A stretch of 22,241 nt of DNA, from the NCBI GenBank assembly GCA_900547275.1, contig URGA01000029.1:1-22241 (forward strand), read 5' to 3'. Origin of the DNA: an uncultured Oscillospiraceae bacterium (lineage in GTDB: Bacteria; Bacillota; Clostridia; Oscillospirales; Acutalibacteraceae). Below, piece by piece: positions 8,216 through 15,938 of the stretch. The notes under the pieces were generated by a model that was not told the origin of the DNA, made no database searches, and saw only the letters and a list, made by a program, of their open reading frames with translations. The number at the start of each line of letters is the position of its first letter. The stretch's first letter is position 1. The translations under genes and the position numbers were made by a program.

Positions 8216-10357
8216 TTAAGAAGCGTCTGTAACGTAAGCAATATTACCGCTGAACTCAGCATTCTTTGTAACTGCTTTTTTACCGGGAAGTTTTCCAAAT
8301 GAAACTGAATAGTCTTTATCCTTGTTAATCTGGGATGAAGAATAAATAAGCGCGGATATTTTTTCATCGCCGGAATTGAGGAAATTATCAATCTTAATTG
8401 TGCGCACTTTACCTGTTGCATAAGCACTGATTGTAGACTGTGAATTTTTAGAATCCTTAACCGTTGTATTTCTGCCGAATTTAACTACAACTTTTGCGGT
8501 TCCGCCTGTAAAGCGAAGAGTATCATCACAGCCTTCTGATGTTCGAATACCCTGATAATCAGCTGAAGTAGGGCTCTTGTCTTTATAAGCCAGCAGGCTC
8601 TGGTACTCCTTCTGGTTGAGGAAAACATCTGCATAATAAACACTGTCCTGGTGATTTTTGAGGAAGCCGTCTATACTTGTTATATTTTCCTGCTTAATTA
8701 CCTTAAGGAATTCCTCGTTGTTTACACGGCGTACCTTAATTCCGTATTTTTGCTTTGCGTCGCAATAATCGTCTATATTAAGCGTTCCCGCACGCACGAT
8801 AACGCTGTCGTCAGCGTCAATTCCGTCGCCTGAAGTGGCACTTGCGGCTCCGCTTGACTTGGCGTAAAGATTGACTACTGAACCTGTTGAAAGATCTTTA
8901 TTTCCTGAAGCGTCCTTAACACCCGTATCCATCAAAAATTCATTGCACCGAACTGCATCGCCCATGGAATTTACGGTAATATTTGCGCCTTCTTCTATAT
9001 CAATAGTTCCCTTTGAGCGAATTCCTTTTCCTGCAACCGAAGTAATGTTGAGCGTTACATTTTTTATTCCGAGACTTCTTTCTGTCTGAATAGCATTTTT
9101 GTTTTTTGAGGTTATTTCTCCCGTTCCATGACCTTTTATTGAAAGTTTGCACTCGCTGTATATCGTGCCGCTGCCGCCGTTTGAATTACCTGTTGCGGAA
9201 AGAACATTCTTTGTACCGTCAACAAAAGAAAGAACAGCGTCAGGATTATTCTTTGTTGAAGTGGTATTTTCATAAACAAGAACCTCTCCGTCAACGTCCG
9301 TATCGTTAATGACAGTATCCTTATCAATAAATTCTATCGCCTTTGAATCGCTGGATGAAATATTCACACCTGCCAGCCTTACACGTGCAAGTCCTTTATT
9401 ACCTAAAGTCACTACGATTTTTCCATACCAAGTATTATCGCTGTTTTCAGACGTTATATAGTAATCGCCGTTACCTTCAAGATATAGTACTCCGTCACTT
9501 ACATATGCCTTTTTCTTTGCATCTGCCTTTACAGGAGAATCGCTCTCCAGTCTTACAGCAGCGGTGGAATTTTTCTGAAGCATAACGGTAATATCCGCCA
9601 GTTCGTTATAATCTGCAAAGCCGATTATTTTGTCGGTGCTTGTATCCTCATTATCTTTGTCTTTGTTGGTGTCTGATGATGAGCCGGAATTTGCGCTGCC
9701 GGACGGCTCTGTATTTATCGGAACATCTTTTTGAACGTTCTCGCTGACGGTTTTATTAGTATTCTTTTCTACAATTTTCGTCTTACCTGTCTTTTCGTCC
9801 TTTTTAACTACTACCTCTACAGGTTTTCCGTTCTGATCAGCCTTAAGATGCATATAAACATTGCCGTTTTCGCCGTTTTCAGTAACAACTTCATAAAATT
9901 TTCCGTCTGAAACGCTTTCTACCGCAACAATCTGTTTTTTGTCATTAACAAAAAAGTCAAGAAATACTTTTTTCCCGTCTTTCAGCGTTACCGAGTAAAC
10001 AGGAGTGACATTTGAAGTATCTGCGGTCACTGCAACAACTTTATCAATAAGATCTTTGTCAGATATTTCTTTGCCGTTTTTATCTTTAGCAGATTTGACA
10101 TAGCCGCAAATAGTAATTTTATTGGCAACATCATTAATAGGAATTAAAAATAGTGTATTTGAATTCTCATCTTTAAGTTCAATTATATTGCTTTTTTCCT
10201 TGTCTGCTACAACAGATGTATCGCTGTCGTCTGCATCTTCCATTATTGAAACAGGCTGAGTAAGTTCAACCGTTTCCTGCTTCTTTGAACAGCCGGCAAA
10301 ACATGTACCCACAACGGCTGCCGCCATCAGAAGAGAAAAAATCTTCTTAATCGTCAT
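8216..10357 (-). CDS. Cthe_2159-like carbohydrate-binding domain lipoprotein
   Basis: The 713-residue product has a lipoprotein signal, MTIKKIFSLLMAAAVV then a lipobox ending FAGC with Cys23, so it should be anchored on the outer face of the membrane. Residues about 30-240 are a charged region ending in a Ser/Asn/Asp-rich linker. From about 285 to 540 a repetitive beta-strand region (LYLEGNGDYYITSE, GKIVVTLGNKGLARVRLAGV, KGIRSKGTIDIEEGANITV, GDGIDADDSVIVRAGTLNI) matches the right-handed beta-helix carbohydrate-binding family typified by Cthe_2159 of Clostridium thermocellum. The frame could start at a TTG one codon earlier; I chose the ATG at 10357, about 8 bases after AAGGGG. It lies just upstream of the CotH gene (22-base gap) and may display or hold polysaccharide; it could also be a CotH substrate. 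Confidence 0.88.
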   Translation of the reverse strand: MTIKKIFSLLMAAAVVGTCFAGCSKKQETVELTQPVSIMEDADDSDTSVVADKEKSNIIELKDENSNTLFLIPINDVANKITICGYVKSAKDKNGKEISDKDLIDKVVAVTADTSNVTPVYSVTLKDGKKVFLDFFVNDKKQIVAVESVSDGKFYEVVTENGENGNVYMHLKADQNGKPVEVVVKKDEKTGKTKIVEKNTNKTVSENVQKDVPINTEPSGSANSGSSSDTNKDKDNEDTSTDKIIGFADYNELADITVMLQKNSTAAVRLESDSPVKADAKKKAYVSDGVLYLEGNGDYYITSENSDNTWYGKIVVTLGNKGLARVRLAGVNISSSDSKAIEFIDKDTVINDTDVDGEVLVYENTTSTKNNPDAVLSFVDGTKNVLSATGNSNGGSGTIYSECKLSIKGHGTGEITSKNKNAIQTERSLGIKNVTLNITSVAGKGIRSKGTIDIEEGANITVNSMGDAVRCNEFLMDTGVKDASGNKDLSTGSVVNLYAKSSGAASATSGDGIDADDSVIVRAGTLNIDDYCDAKQKYGIKVRRVNNEEFLKVIKQENITSIDGFLKNHQDSVYYADVFLNQKEYQSLLAYKDKSPTSADYQGIRTSEGCDDTLRFTGGTAKVVVKFGRNTTVKDSKNSQSTISAYATGKVRTIKIDNFLNSGDEKISALIYSSSQINKDKDYSVSFGKLPGKKAVTKNAEFSGNIAYVTDAS

Positions 10358-10423
10358 CAAAATAACCCCTTATATCTTTCTTATATAAAACTCAAAATCG
10401 AAAAAATATGCCTTACGCGCAAA

Positions 10424-10446
10424 GAGGAACGCAAATTGCGTTCCTC
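10424..10446 (-). terminator. Intercistronic hairpin in the surface operon (weak terminator or processing site)
   Basis: GAGGAACGC (10424-10432) and GCGTTCCTC (10438-10446) form a perfect 9-bp stem with a 5-base loop. It lies just after the DUF4956 stop codon on the minus strand. The following bases are TTTGCGCG rather than a clean T-run; a T-run comes only about 15 bases later. It may therefore be partial, letting transcription continue into the lipoprotein and CotH genes. Confidence 0.55.
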
Positions 10447-10454
10447 CGTGGAAA

Positions 10455-11159
10455 TTATTGAAAATGAAAATTCTTTACTGCCGGAGCTTCTGTTGAAAGC
10501 ATGATCTTAAGATTTCCGTTCATAGCTCTAAGATCGTCCAGCATTTCTCTCATCTGTTTTGGGTCTTTCATATGAACTGTAAATGACAGTTCGAATAAAG
10601 CCCCGAAATCAACGCTTTTTACCTTAACAAGTTTCTGAGACGTGCAGTACTTTTCTAATGTCTCATCAAACGCACCAACATAATTAAGCGTCTCGGGCAC
10701 TGTAATATTAAGCGTATATGCCTCAGCTTTTTTACCAGCGTAATTCGTAAGATACAAGACAATTATTACAAGGCAGATAACGACCGTTGCAACCGCCGCA
10801 TAAAACCAGTAGCCCATTCCGCAGGCAAGACCCATAACAACGCTTAGGAAAACGAAAGCAATATCCTTTGGATCTCCGGGCGCGCTTCTAAAACGAATAA
10901 GAGCAAACGCACCTGCAAGGCTGAACGCTCTCGCAACATTGTTGCCGATAAGAAGAATAACCATTCCTACAATAGGAGAAAGAAGAATTAGCGCAACACA
11001 GAATGCCTGGCTGTATCCCTCTTTTTTGTGAGTCAACAGATAAACAAGACTGATAACAAAACCGATAATTATGGAAGAAACAAGAATTTCCGCCACACTT
11101 TTCAGTGTTAACACTTCTGCTATACTGCCGGAAGAAAGTTCGTTGATGAAATCACTCAT
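10455..11159 (-). CDS. DUF4956 membrane protein
   Basis: A 234-residue integral membrane protein. Hydrophobic segments are seen at about residues 20-43, 52-72 and 100-137. Between them is the DUF4956 hallmark SLAGAFALIRFRSAPGDPKDI (about 79-99). The C-terminal 90 residues are soluble and mixed alpha/beta, ending with a segment that may be a small ferredoxin-like domain. The molecular role is unknown; the family is repeatedly found beside VTC-domain and CotH genes in clostridia. Start ATG at 11159 overlaps the stop of the VTC gene (ATGA arrangement), so translation is coupled and the two proteins probably act together at the membrane. Confidence 0.88.
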   Translation of the reverse strand: MSDFINELSSGSIAEVLTLKSVAEILVSSIIIGFVISLVYLLTHKKEGYSQAFCVALILLSPIVGMVILLIGNNVARAFSLAGAFALIRFRSAPGDPKDIAFVFLSVVMGLACGMGYWFYAAVATVVICLVIIVLYLTNYAGKKAEAYTLNITVPETLNYVGAFDETLEKYCTSQKLVKVKSVDFGALFELSFTVHMKDPKQMREMLDDLRAMNGNLKIMLSTEAPAVKNFHFQ

Positions 11160-11956
11160 TTAGTATGTACCCCCGTCTTTTCCTTAAAATATTCAAAATC
11201 AACAGGATTGCCATTATCATCAAGAAGCAAGTACTCCAACTGATGAGCCTGCGCCTCCTGTTTGTATTTCACACCATATTTTGAAAAGCCATGGCTAAAA
11301 AGCCTATTTTCACTGAGCAAATGAGTAAGCCATAACGGCATCGCACCCAGTATTTTTATTTCCATAATATATGTATCGTCAGGCAAAAGGAGCTGGTCAT
11401 CCTCACTCTCACCAAACGTAAAATTGTTTCGGCGAGTTCTGACATTTCTGTCAAAAGTAATTCTGAAATCCTTGTTTTCCTTTCCAAAGAGAGCAAGTCG
11501 ATCATACTGAACGTAAAGAGCCGGCGAAACTTTGTTATTTTTAAGAAAATAGGATAATTCTTTTGCCACCTGACCTGAAAGATAATTCTTCGTCTGGGGT
11601 AAAACACCATCTTTGACAAAAGGTTCTATCTCTTTAATTTTAATTTTTATTCTTCGTTTATTGCCAACTCCGTCGCTTTTTTTCTTAATTTCCATAAACA
11701 CTGTATCTTCCGGGTCGTGCTTATTATAGTAAGAACGGATGCGCATTTTCTCTTTATAGAAAGGCTTTGATGAATTCTGCCTTATGATATCGTGATTGAC
11801 TGTATCATAATAAATACTATAGATCCGATACTCTCCGCCGTCTATGCAGTACGGATCAAGGTCCATATACTGAAGCAGGGCGGGCATTAGACAATCAAGC
11901 TGTTTTTTGGTGATTATATACTTTTTTTCATAACGTTTAAATGTAGCAATCGCCAA
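11156..11956 (-). CDS. VTC-domain polyphosphate polymerase-like protein
   Basis: The 266-residue product has the VTC fold signature: FKRYEKKYII near the start, EYRIYSIYYDT (42-52), KMRIRSYY (70-77), VFMEIKKK (86-93), RRIKIKI and a late IMEIK strand. In yeast Vtc4 this basic tunnel with paired arginines and a glutamate for metal makes polyphosphate from ATP; the K/R/E positions seen here are those expected of an active tunnel domain. No transmembrane segment is present, so it probably docks to the DUF4956 protein encoded by the overlapping next gene. The frame begins at a TTG (11956), preceded by a G-rich GGGGGGGA site; no ATG or GTG is better placed. It is first in the surface operon. Whether the product is polyphosphate or another chain is inference. 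Confidence 0.88.
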   Translation of the reverse strand: MAIATFKRYEKKYIITKKQLDCLMPALLQYMDLDPYCIDGGEYRIYSIYYDTVNHDIIRQNSSKPFYKEKMRIRSYYNKHDPEDTVFMEIKKKSDGVGNKRRIKIKIKEIEPFVKDGVLPQTKNYLSGQVAKELSYFLKNNKVSPALYVQYDRLALFGKENKDFRITFDRNVRTRRNNFTFGESEDDQLLLPDDTYIMEIKILGAMPLWLTHLLSENRLFSHGFSKYGVKYKQEAQAHQLEYLLLDDNGNPVDFEYFKEKTGVHTK

Positions 11957-11987
11957 AAATATCCCCCCCAGCCAGAATGGCGTTAAT

Positions 11988-12016
11988 ATAATATACTAAA
12001 AAATTTTGTGTGTCAA
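11988..12016 (-). promoter_or_regulatory. Promoter of the VTC / DUF4956 / lipoprotein / CotH operon
   Basis: Minus strand: TTGACA (12016-12011), a 17-base spacer and TATTAT (11993-11988). It is about 32 bases before the TTG start. It lies back to back with the TetR promoter, 46 bases between the two -35 hexamers. Confidence 0.8.
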
Positions 12017-12061
12017 TGATAATTTTTATTTAATGAACAAAGAATATTTTGTGTAATTTGA

Positions 12062-12090
12062 TTGACAGTTTCACATTTTTGGTGTACATT
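12062..12090 (+). promoter_or_regulatory. Promoter of the tetR / histidine kinase / response regulator operon
   Basis: TTGACA (12062-12067), a 17-base spacer and TACATT (12085-12090). A perfect TATAAT lies 5 bases farther (12090-12095) but would leave a 22-base spacer. Whichever hexamer is used, transcription starts near 12097-12102, leaving a leader of about 75-80 bases that contains the candidate operator. Confidence 0.65.
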
Positions 12091-12121
12091 ATAATCAGTT
12101 AAAGACATATTTTTAATAATA

Positions 12122-12144
12122 GTATTATAAAATACGATTGTATT
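12122..12144. promoter_or_regulatory. Candidate TetR-family operator
   Basis: Three 5-base half-sites alternate in orientation with 4-base gaps: GTATT (12122-12126), AATAC (12131-12135) and GTATT (12140-12144). They form two overlapping inverted repeats just before the TetR-family gene, where autorepressor sites are common. The region is extremely AT-rich, so chance is a real alternative. Confidence 0.35.
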
Positions 12145-12176
12145 AATATCATAAAATAAAAAAAGGATGTGACAAA

Positions 12177-12803
12177 ATGGCAAAGAGAGAAGAAAAAACC
12201 GATTTAAGAATTCTCCGCACAAAGAAAGCAATCAGAGAAGCATTTTTTAAACTGATTAAAGAAAAAGGCTTTGAGTCAATTACGGTAAAAGATATTACCG
12301 ACGAGGCGATGATAAGCCGAAACACATTTTATCTTCATTACTCCGACAAGTACGACCTGCTCAACAAAATAAGCAACGAACTTATGCGCAAGGCTTTTTT
12401 AAAGGTAACAAATGACGTGCGCAATTTTGAGGATCTTGGCTTTACTATCGAATGCGCCGCCAAAATGCTCCAGTCTATTCAGCGCGTTATTGACGAAGAC
12501 AGAGAGGTTTACCGTCTTCTGCTTACAGACAGCGGAACCGTAGTCTTCGGCGAAAAAATTGAAAAGACTATCCGCACTGCCCTTGATCTTATTAAAACAG
12601 ATATAATGGGCATCAGCGATCTGAGCATCGAATATATAATAACCGGAATGAAAGGCGTAATCCGCTATTGGGTAACCCACGATAATCTTGACGTTAAATC
12701 CGAGTCGGTTAATTTCGCCAGAATTCATCTCGGCTCTATTTTAGAGATCATCCGCAAGAGCAAAGAAATAAAGCACAGCAAAAGAGGACGACTGAATCAG
12801 TAA
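12177..12803 (+). CDS. TetR/AcrR-family transcriptional regulator
   Basis: The 208-residue protein has an N-terminal TetR DNA-binding domain: LRTKKAIREAFFKLIKEKGFESITVKDI with the recognition helix in ISRNTFYLHYSDKYDLL (about residues 15-65). The all-helical remainder resembles the C-terminal domains of the DhaS/TetR_C_7-8 type, which sense small ligands; the ligand here cannot be told. ATG at 12177 follows AAAGGATG by about 8 bases. It is the first gene of an operon with the sensor kinase (4-base gap) and response regulator, and divergent from the VTC/CotH operon. It is a natural candidate to repress one or both promoters in the 220-bp shared region. Confidence 0.92.
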   Translation: MAKREEKTDLRILRTKKAIREAFFKLIKEKGFESITVKDITDEAMISRNTFYLHYSDKYDLLNKISNELMRKAFLKVTNDVRNFEDLGFTIECAAKMLQSIQRVIDEDREVYRLLLTDSGTVVFGEKIEKTIRTALDLIKTDIMGISDLSIEYIITGMKGVIRYWVTHDNLDVKSESVNFARIHLGSILEIIRKSKEIKHSKRGRLNQ

Positions 12804-12807
12804 TAAA

Positions 12808-14322
12808 GTGGCTAAGAATAATATAAAGAAAAAGAGAAAAAGAAGTTCCAAAAACCTAAAAATAAACACCCGAATCGTTCTTACCACTTTACTGGCAATT
12901 TTGATTCCGGTGGCTGTTATCGCACTTTTTTCCACAGCGTTTATGAATATGTCTGCGGTGTATTTTAATTTCGCATCGGTCACATCCAACAAATACAGCG
13001 CAATTAACCAGATGCAGTGGAACCAGACGATATCCAGCATCTCAGACGAACTGCTCAGTGATGACAGCGACGAAGAAAAAATCAAAATGATAAACGAATT
13101 CGTCTCTCCTCTTGAGCAGTGGAACTCCAGCATTTATATTTCCAAGGGAGATAAAATTTACTACGCCAGCGAAAGTCTTAACACCATCATGAACAAAGCG
13201 CAGTCAATTGCTCCCCTTAACACTGACGAAAACGTTTATTACTTCGGCGAAAACGGCCTTGTTATAGTTAACAGAATTGACAGTTCTGAAAGTCCGTACT
13301 TACTGCTGATAGTCAACGAAGACTACACGGCAAGCGCGGCTTCAAGCACAACAGCGCTTTCAAACGTGCTGGCAGGTAAAACAGGGCTTATAATGCTTAT
13401 AGTAATTCTGCTGTTTGCTGTTTCGATAACTATCCTTTCGTTTATCACATCAAAAACGATATTGCGCCCCATACAGAAAATTGCTCAGGGGGCGGACGAG
13501 ATTGCCAAGGGTAACCTTGACTACAACATTGACTACGAATCTACAAACGAGCTGGGGCAAACTGTGGACAGCTTTAACGCGATGCGCCTCAGACTAAAAG
13601 AATCTATAGAGAGCCGAAGCCGAACCGAACAGACAAAGCAGGAGATGACGGCTGGGGGGGCCCACGATCTGCGCACCCCGCTTACAAGTATAAAAGGCTA
13701 TGTTGAGGGGCTGAAAGACGGGATAGCAAACACCCCGGAAAAACAGCAGCGCTATCTTCAGACGATTTACGATTCCACGATACAAATGGAAAAAATGCTC
13801 GATGAGCTTCTAACGCTGTCAAAACTCGAGCTGAACAAAACTGCAAATAATCTTTCTATCGTAAATGTCAACGAATTTATAAGCGACGCCAAAAACGAGC
13901 TTACAGAATATCTTGAACAGCAGAACTTTCTGTTTGAAGTTGAAAACAACTGCTCCGCGGAGGCTGAAATCGAGATTGACACAGACGCTTTTCAGCGTGT
14001 CTTTCTCAATATCATCAGCAACGCGGTTAAATATAAGCGTCAAAACGTAAAAGGAAAAGTTGTTCTTACTGTAACCGAATACGAAAAAGTTGTTATAATG
14101 GAATTTGCCGATAACGGCATCGGCGTTGCGAAAGAAAATCTCGGAAAAATATTTGACGCAATGTACAGAACAGACCCTGCCAGAAGCAAAGTAAGCCAGG
14201 GCAGCGGACTTGGTCTGGCTGTATGCAAACAAATAGTTGAACAATGCGGCGGGCTGATATGGGCACGCAGTCACGAGGACAGCGGACTTTCAATTTTCAT
14301 TTCGCTGAACAAGAGAAAATAA
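12808..14322 (+). CDS. Sensor histidine kinase (HAMP, HisKA, HATPase)
   Basis: The 504-residue kinase has TM1 at about 22-46, an extracellular sensor region of about 140 residues, TM2 at about 190-213, a HAMP domain (214-266), the H-box with His286 (AGGAHDLRTPLTS), the N-box NIISNAVK (401-408), DNGIG (435-439) and GSGLGL (465-470). All catalytic boxes are present. The H-box is unusual: the common AGISHDL reads AGGAHDL, and the DNA there is a run of seven G followed by CCC. Start is a GTG at 12808, 4 bases after the tetR stop, with no good ribosome binding site nearby, so it is probably translated by coupling. The next Met lies inside TM1 or later, so an upstream start is required. It should phosphorylate the response regulator encoded next; its stimulus is unknown. 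Confidence 0.92.
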   Translation: MAKNNIKKKRKRSSKNLKINTRIVLTTLLAILIPVAVIALFSTAFMNMSAVYFNFASVTSNKYSAINQMQWNQTISSISDELLSDDSDEEKIKMINEFVSPLEQWNSSIYISKGDKIYYASESLNTIMNKAQSIAPLNTDENVYYFGENGLVIVNRIDSSESPYLLLIVNEDYTASAASSTTALSNVLAGKTGLIMLIVILLFAVSITILSFITSKTILRPIQKIAQGADEIAKGNLDYNIDYESTNELGQTVDSFNAMRLRLKESIESRSRTEQTKQEMTAGGAHDLRTPLTSIKGYVEGLKDGIANTPEKQQRYLQTIYDSTIQMEKMLDELLTLSKLELNKTANNLSIVNVNEFISDAKNELTEYLEQQNFLFEVENNCSAEAEIEIDTDAFQRVFLNIISNAVKYKRQNVKGKVVLTVTEYEKVVIMEFADNGIGVAKENLGKIFDAMYRTDPARSKVSQGSGLGLAVCKQIVEQCGGLIWARSHEDSGLSIFISLNKRK

Positions 14323-14377
14323 TATCTTTGTCTTATTTTCCCGACAAAATATACCCATGGCTGAAAGAGTGGAGAAA

Positions 14378-15076
14378 ATGAAGAAAATACTGATTATTGA
14401 AGACGACGAACGAATCGCAGGACTTGAAAGCGATTATCTGGAAGCAAGCGGACTTAAAACAACCGTTGCAACAGACGGTCAAAGCGGTCTTCAGCACGCG
14501 CTGAATGAAGATTACAATCTAATTCTGCTTGATATAATGCTTCCCGGCATAAACGGACTTGAAATCTGCCGTGCAATCAGAAAAAACAGCAACGTTCCGA
14601 TTATTCTGGTAAGCGCTAAAAAAGAGGACTTGGACAAAATCAAAGGGCTGGGAGTTGGCGCAGACGACTACGTTGTAAAGCCTTTCTCGCCCAGCGAACT
14701 GGTGGCGAGAGTTTTGGCTCATATCAACCGCTACGAAAGGCTTACTTCTCAGGGAAATCAGGGCAAGACGGACCGTTCTGTAATTGACGCCGGAAATCTT
14801 CACCTTGACGCAAACGCACGTCAGGCACTGCTTAAGGGCAAAGAGGTTGCCCTTACGAACAAGGAATTTGACCTGATTTTTTACCTTGCCGTCCACCCGG
14901 ACACGGTTTTCAGCAAAGACGAACTGTTTAATCAGATATGGCGCTATGATTCAATGGGCGAAACGTCAACGGTAACGGTTCATGTAAACCGCATCCGTGA
15001 CAAATTCAAAGAGATAGACCCCGACACAGAATACATCTACACTGTTTGGGGCCGGGGCTACCGCTTCAAAAAGTAA
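14378..15076 (+). CDS. OmpR/PhoB-family response regulator
   Basis: A 232-residue regulator. The receiver domain has acidic residues in ILIIEDDERI (D9-D10), the phosphoacceptor Asp52 in LLDIMLPG, the conserved Ser/Thr position in LVSAKK and Lys in VVKPFSP. The C-terminal winged helix (about 135-232) includes ALTNKEFDLIFYLAVHP, VTVHVNRIRDKF and the final WGRGYRF wing typical of OmpR/PhoB proteins. The frame is open to an ATG at 14357, but the ATG at 14378 gives the family-typical MKKILIIEDD start and has AAAGAG/GGAG before it. It follows the kinase gene by 55 bases, where a small dyad TTTGTC/GACAAA sits. A strong terminator follows. Target promoters are unknown; the divergent surface operon is the obvious candidate. 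Confidence 0.93.
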   Translation: MKKILIIEDDERIAGLESDYLEASGLKTTVATDGQSGLQHALNEDYNLILLDIMLPGINGLEICRAIRKNSNVPIILVSAKKEDLDKIKGLGVGADDYVVKPFSPSELVARVLAHINRYERLTSQGNQGKTDRSVIDAGNLHLDANARQALLKGKEVALTNKEFDLIFYLAVHPDTVFSKDELFNQIWRYDSMGETSTVTVHVNRIRDKFKEIDPDTEYIYTVWGRGYRFKK

Positions 15077-15086
15077 ATAAAAAATT

Positions 15087-15120
15087 ATCCCCGCGGATTT
15101 CTTTCCGTGGGGATTTTTTT
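15087..15120. terminator. Terminator after the response regulator gene, probably bidirectional
   Basis: ATCCCCGCGGA (15087-15097) pairs with TCCGTGGGGAT (15104-15114), with one G-U pair and a 6-base loop, followed by T7 on the plus strand (15114-15120). An A-rich stretch before the stem would provide a U-tail for the convergent ABC operon on the minus strand. Confidence 0.9.
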
Positions 15121-15128
15121 GGTTATAA

Positions 15129-15938
15129 TTATTCGTCTGCCTCAGTTGAAAGAAGAACACGGTCGTTGTCGAACTCTTCGCCGGCAGTAACCTTGAATTT
15201 AGCGAGCAGATCGGCGGTGGTAAGATTTTTCTTTTCTTCACCGCTGACATCGTAAATTATCTTGCCCTCGTTCATCATGATAAGACGGTTGCCGATGGCA
15301 ATAGCGTCCTTCATGTTGTGGGTAATCATTATCGTTGTAAGATTATCTCTGGCAACAATCTTTTCAGTAAGGTCAAGAACCTTTTTCGCTGTTTTAGGGT
15401 CCAGAGCGGCTGTATGCTCATCGAGAAGAAGCACTTTCGGTTTCTTCAGCGTAGCCATAAGAAGCGTTACAGCCTGGCGCTGACCGCCCGAGAGCAAACC
15501 TACCTTTGAAGTAAGGCGGGTATCAAGGCCGAGATCAAGTTCCTTGAGCATTTCCGCATACTCGTTACGTTCTTTTTTTGTTACGCCGTTTTTAAGTCCC
15601 TTAAACTTTCCGCGACGAGCAGCGATTGCCAGATTTTCAACTATCTGCATATCTGCGGCGGTACCCGTCATAGGGTCCTGAAATACACGGCCGATATATT
15701 TAGCGCGCTTATATTCGGGCTGTTTTGTTACATCCTGGTCATCAATCAGGATAGTACCGCAGTCAACGGGATAAACGCCCGCAATCATATTCAGCATTGT
15801 GGATTTACCGGCGCCGTTGCCGCCGATGACCGTAACGAAATCGCCTTCGTTAAGTGTAAGGTCAATTCCGCAGAGAGCTTTCTTTTCGTTTATCGTACCC
15901 GGATTAAAGGTCTTATGAACACCGGTAATTTTAAGCAT
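15129..15938 (-). CDS. ABC transporter ATP-binding protein, TrpXYZ-type (ATPase)
   Basis: A 269-residue ABC ATPase with Walker A GGNGAGKST (39-47), Q-loop in VFQDP (85-89), signature LSGGQRQA (149-156), and Walker B/D-loop LLLDEHTAALDP (170-181). The DEHTAALDP form is characteristic of the ATPases paired with this permease and receptor type (TrpXYZ-like importers of Firmicutes). It energises uptake at the inner face of the membrane. ATG at 15938 overlaps the permease gene by 8 bases, with GGGAGG inside the permease end, so the two are translated together. Substrate cannot be read from the ATPase. Confidence 0.92.
   Translation of the reverse strand: MLKITGVHKTFNPGTINEKKALCGIDLTLNEGDFVTVIGGNGAGKSTMLNMIAGVYPVDCGTILIDDQDVTKQPEYKRAKYIGRVFQDPMTGTAADMQIVENLAIAARRGKFKGLKNGVTKKERNEYAEMLKELDLGLDTRLTSKVGLLSGGQRQAVTLLMATLKKPKVLLLDEHTAALDPKTAKKVLDLTEKIVARDNLTTIMITHNMKDAIAIGNRLIMMNEGKIIYDVSGEEKKNLTTADLLAKFKVTAGEEFDNDRVLLSTEADE

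Noticed and set aside
12090..12095. Perfect TATAAT as the -10 of the tetR promoter
   Set aside because: It is 22 bases from the TTGACA, too far for a normal spacer; TACATT at 12085-12090 gives 17. It could still be used by another -35, so it is noted only.
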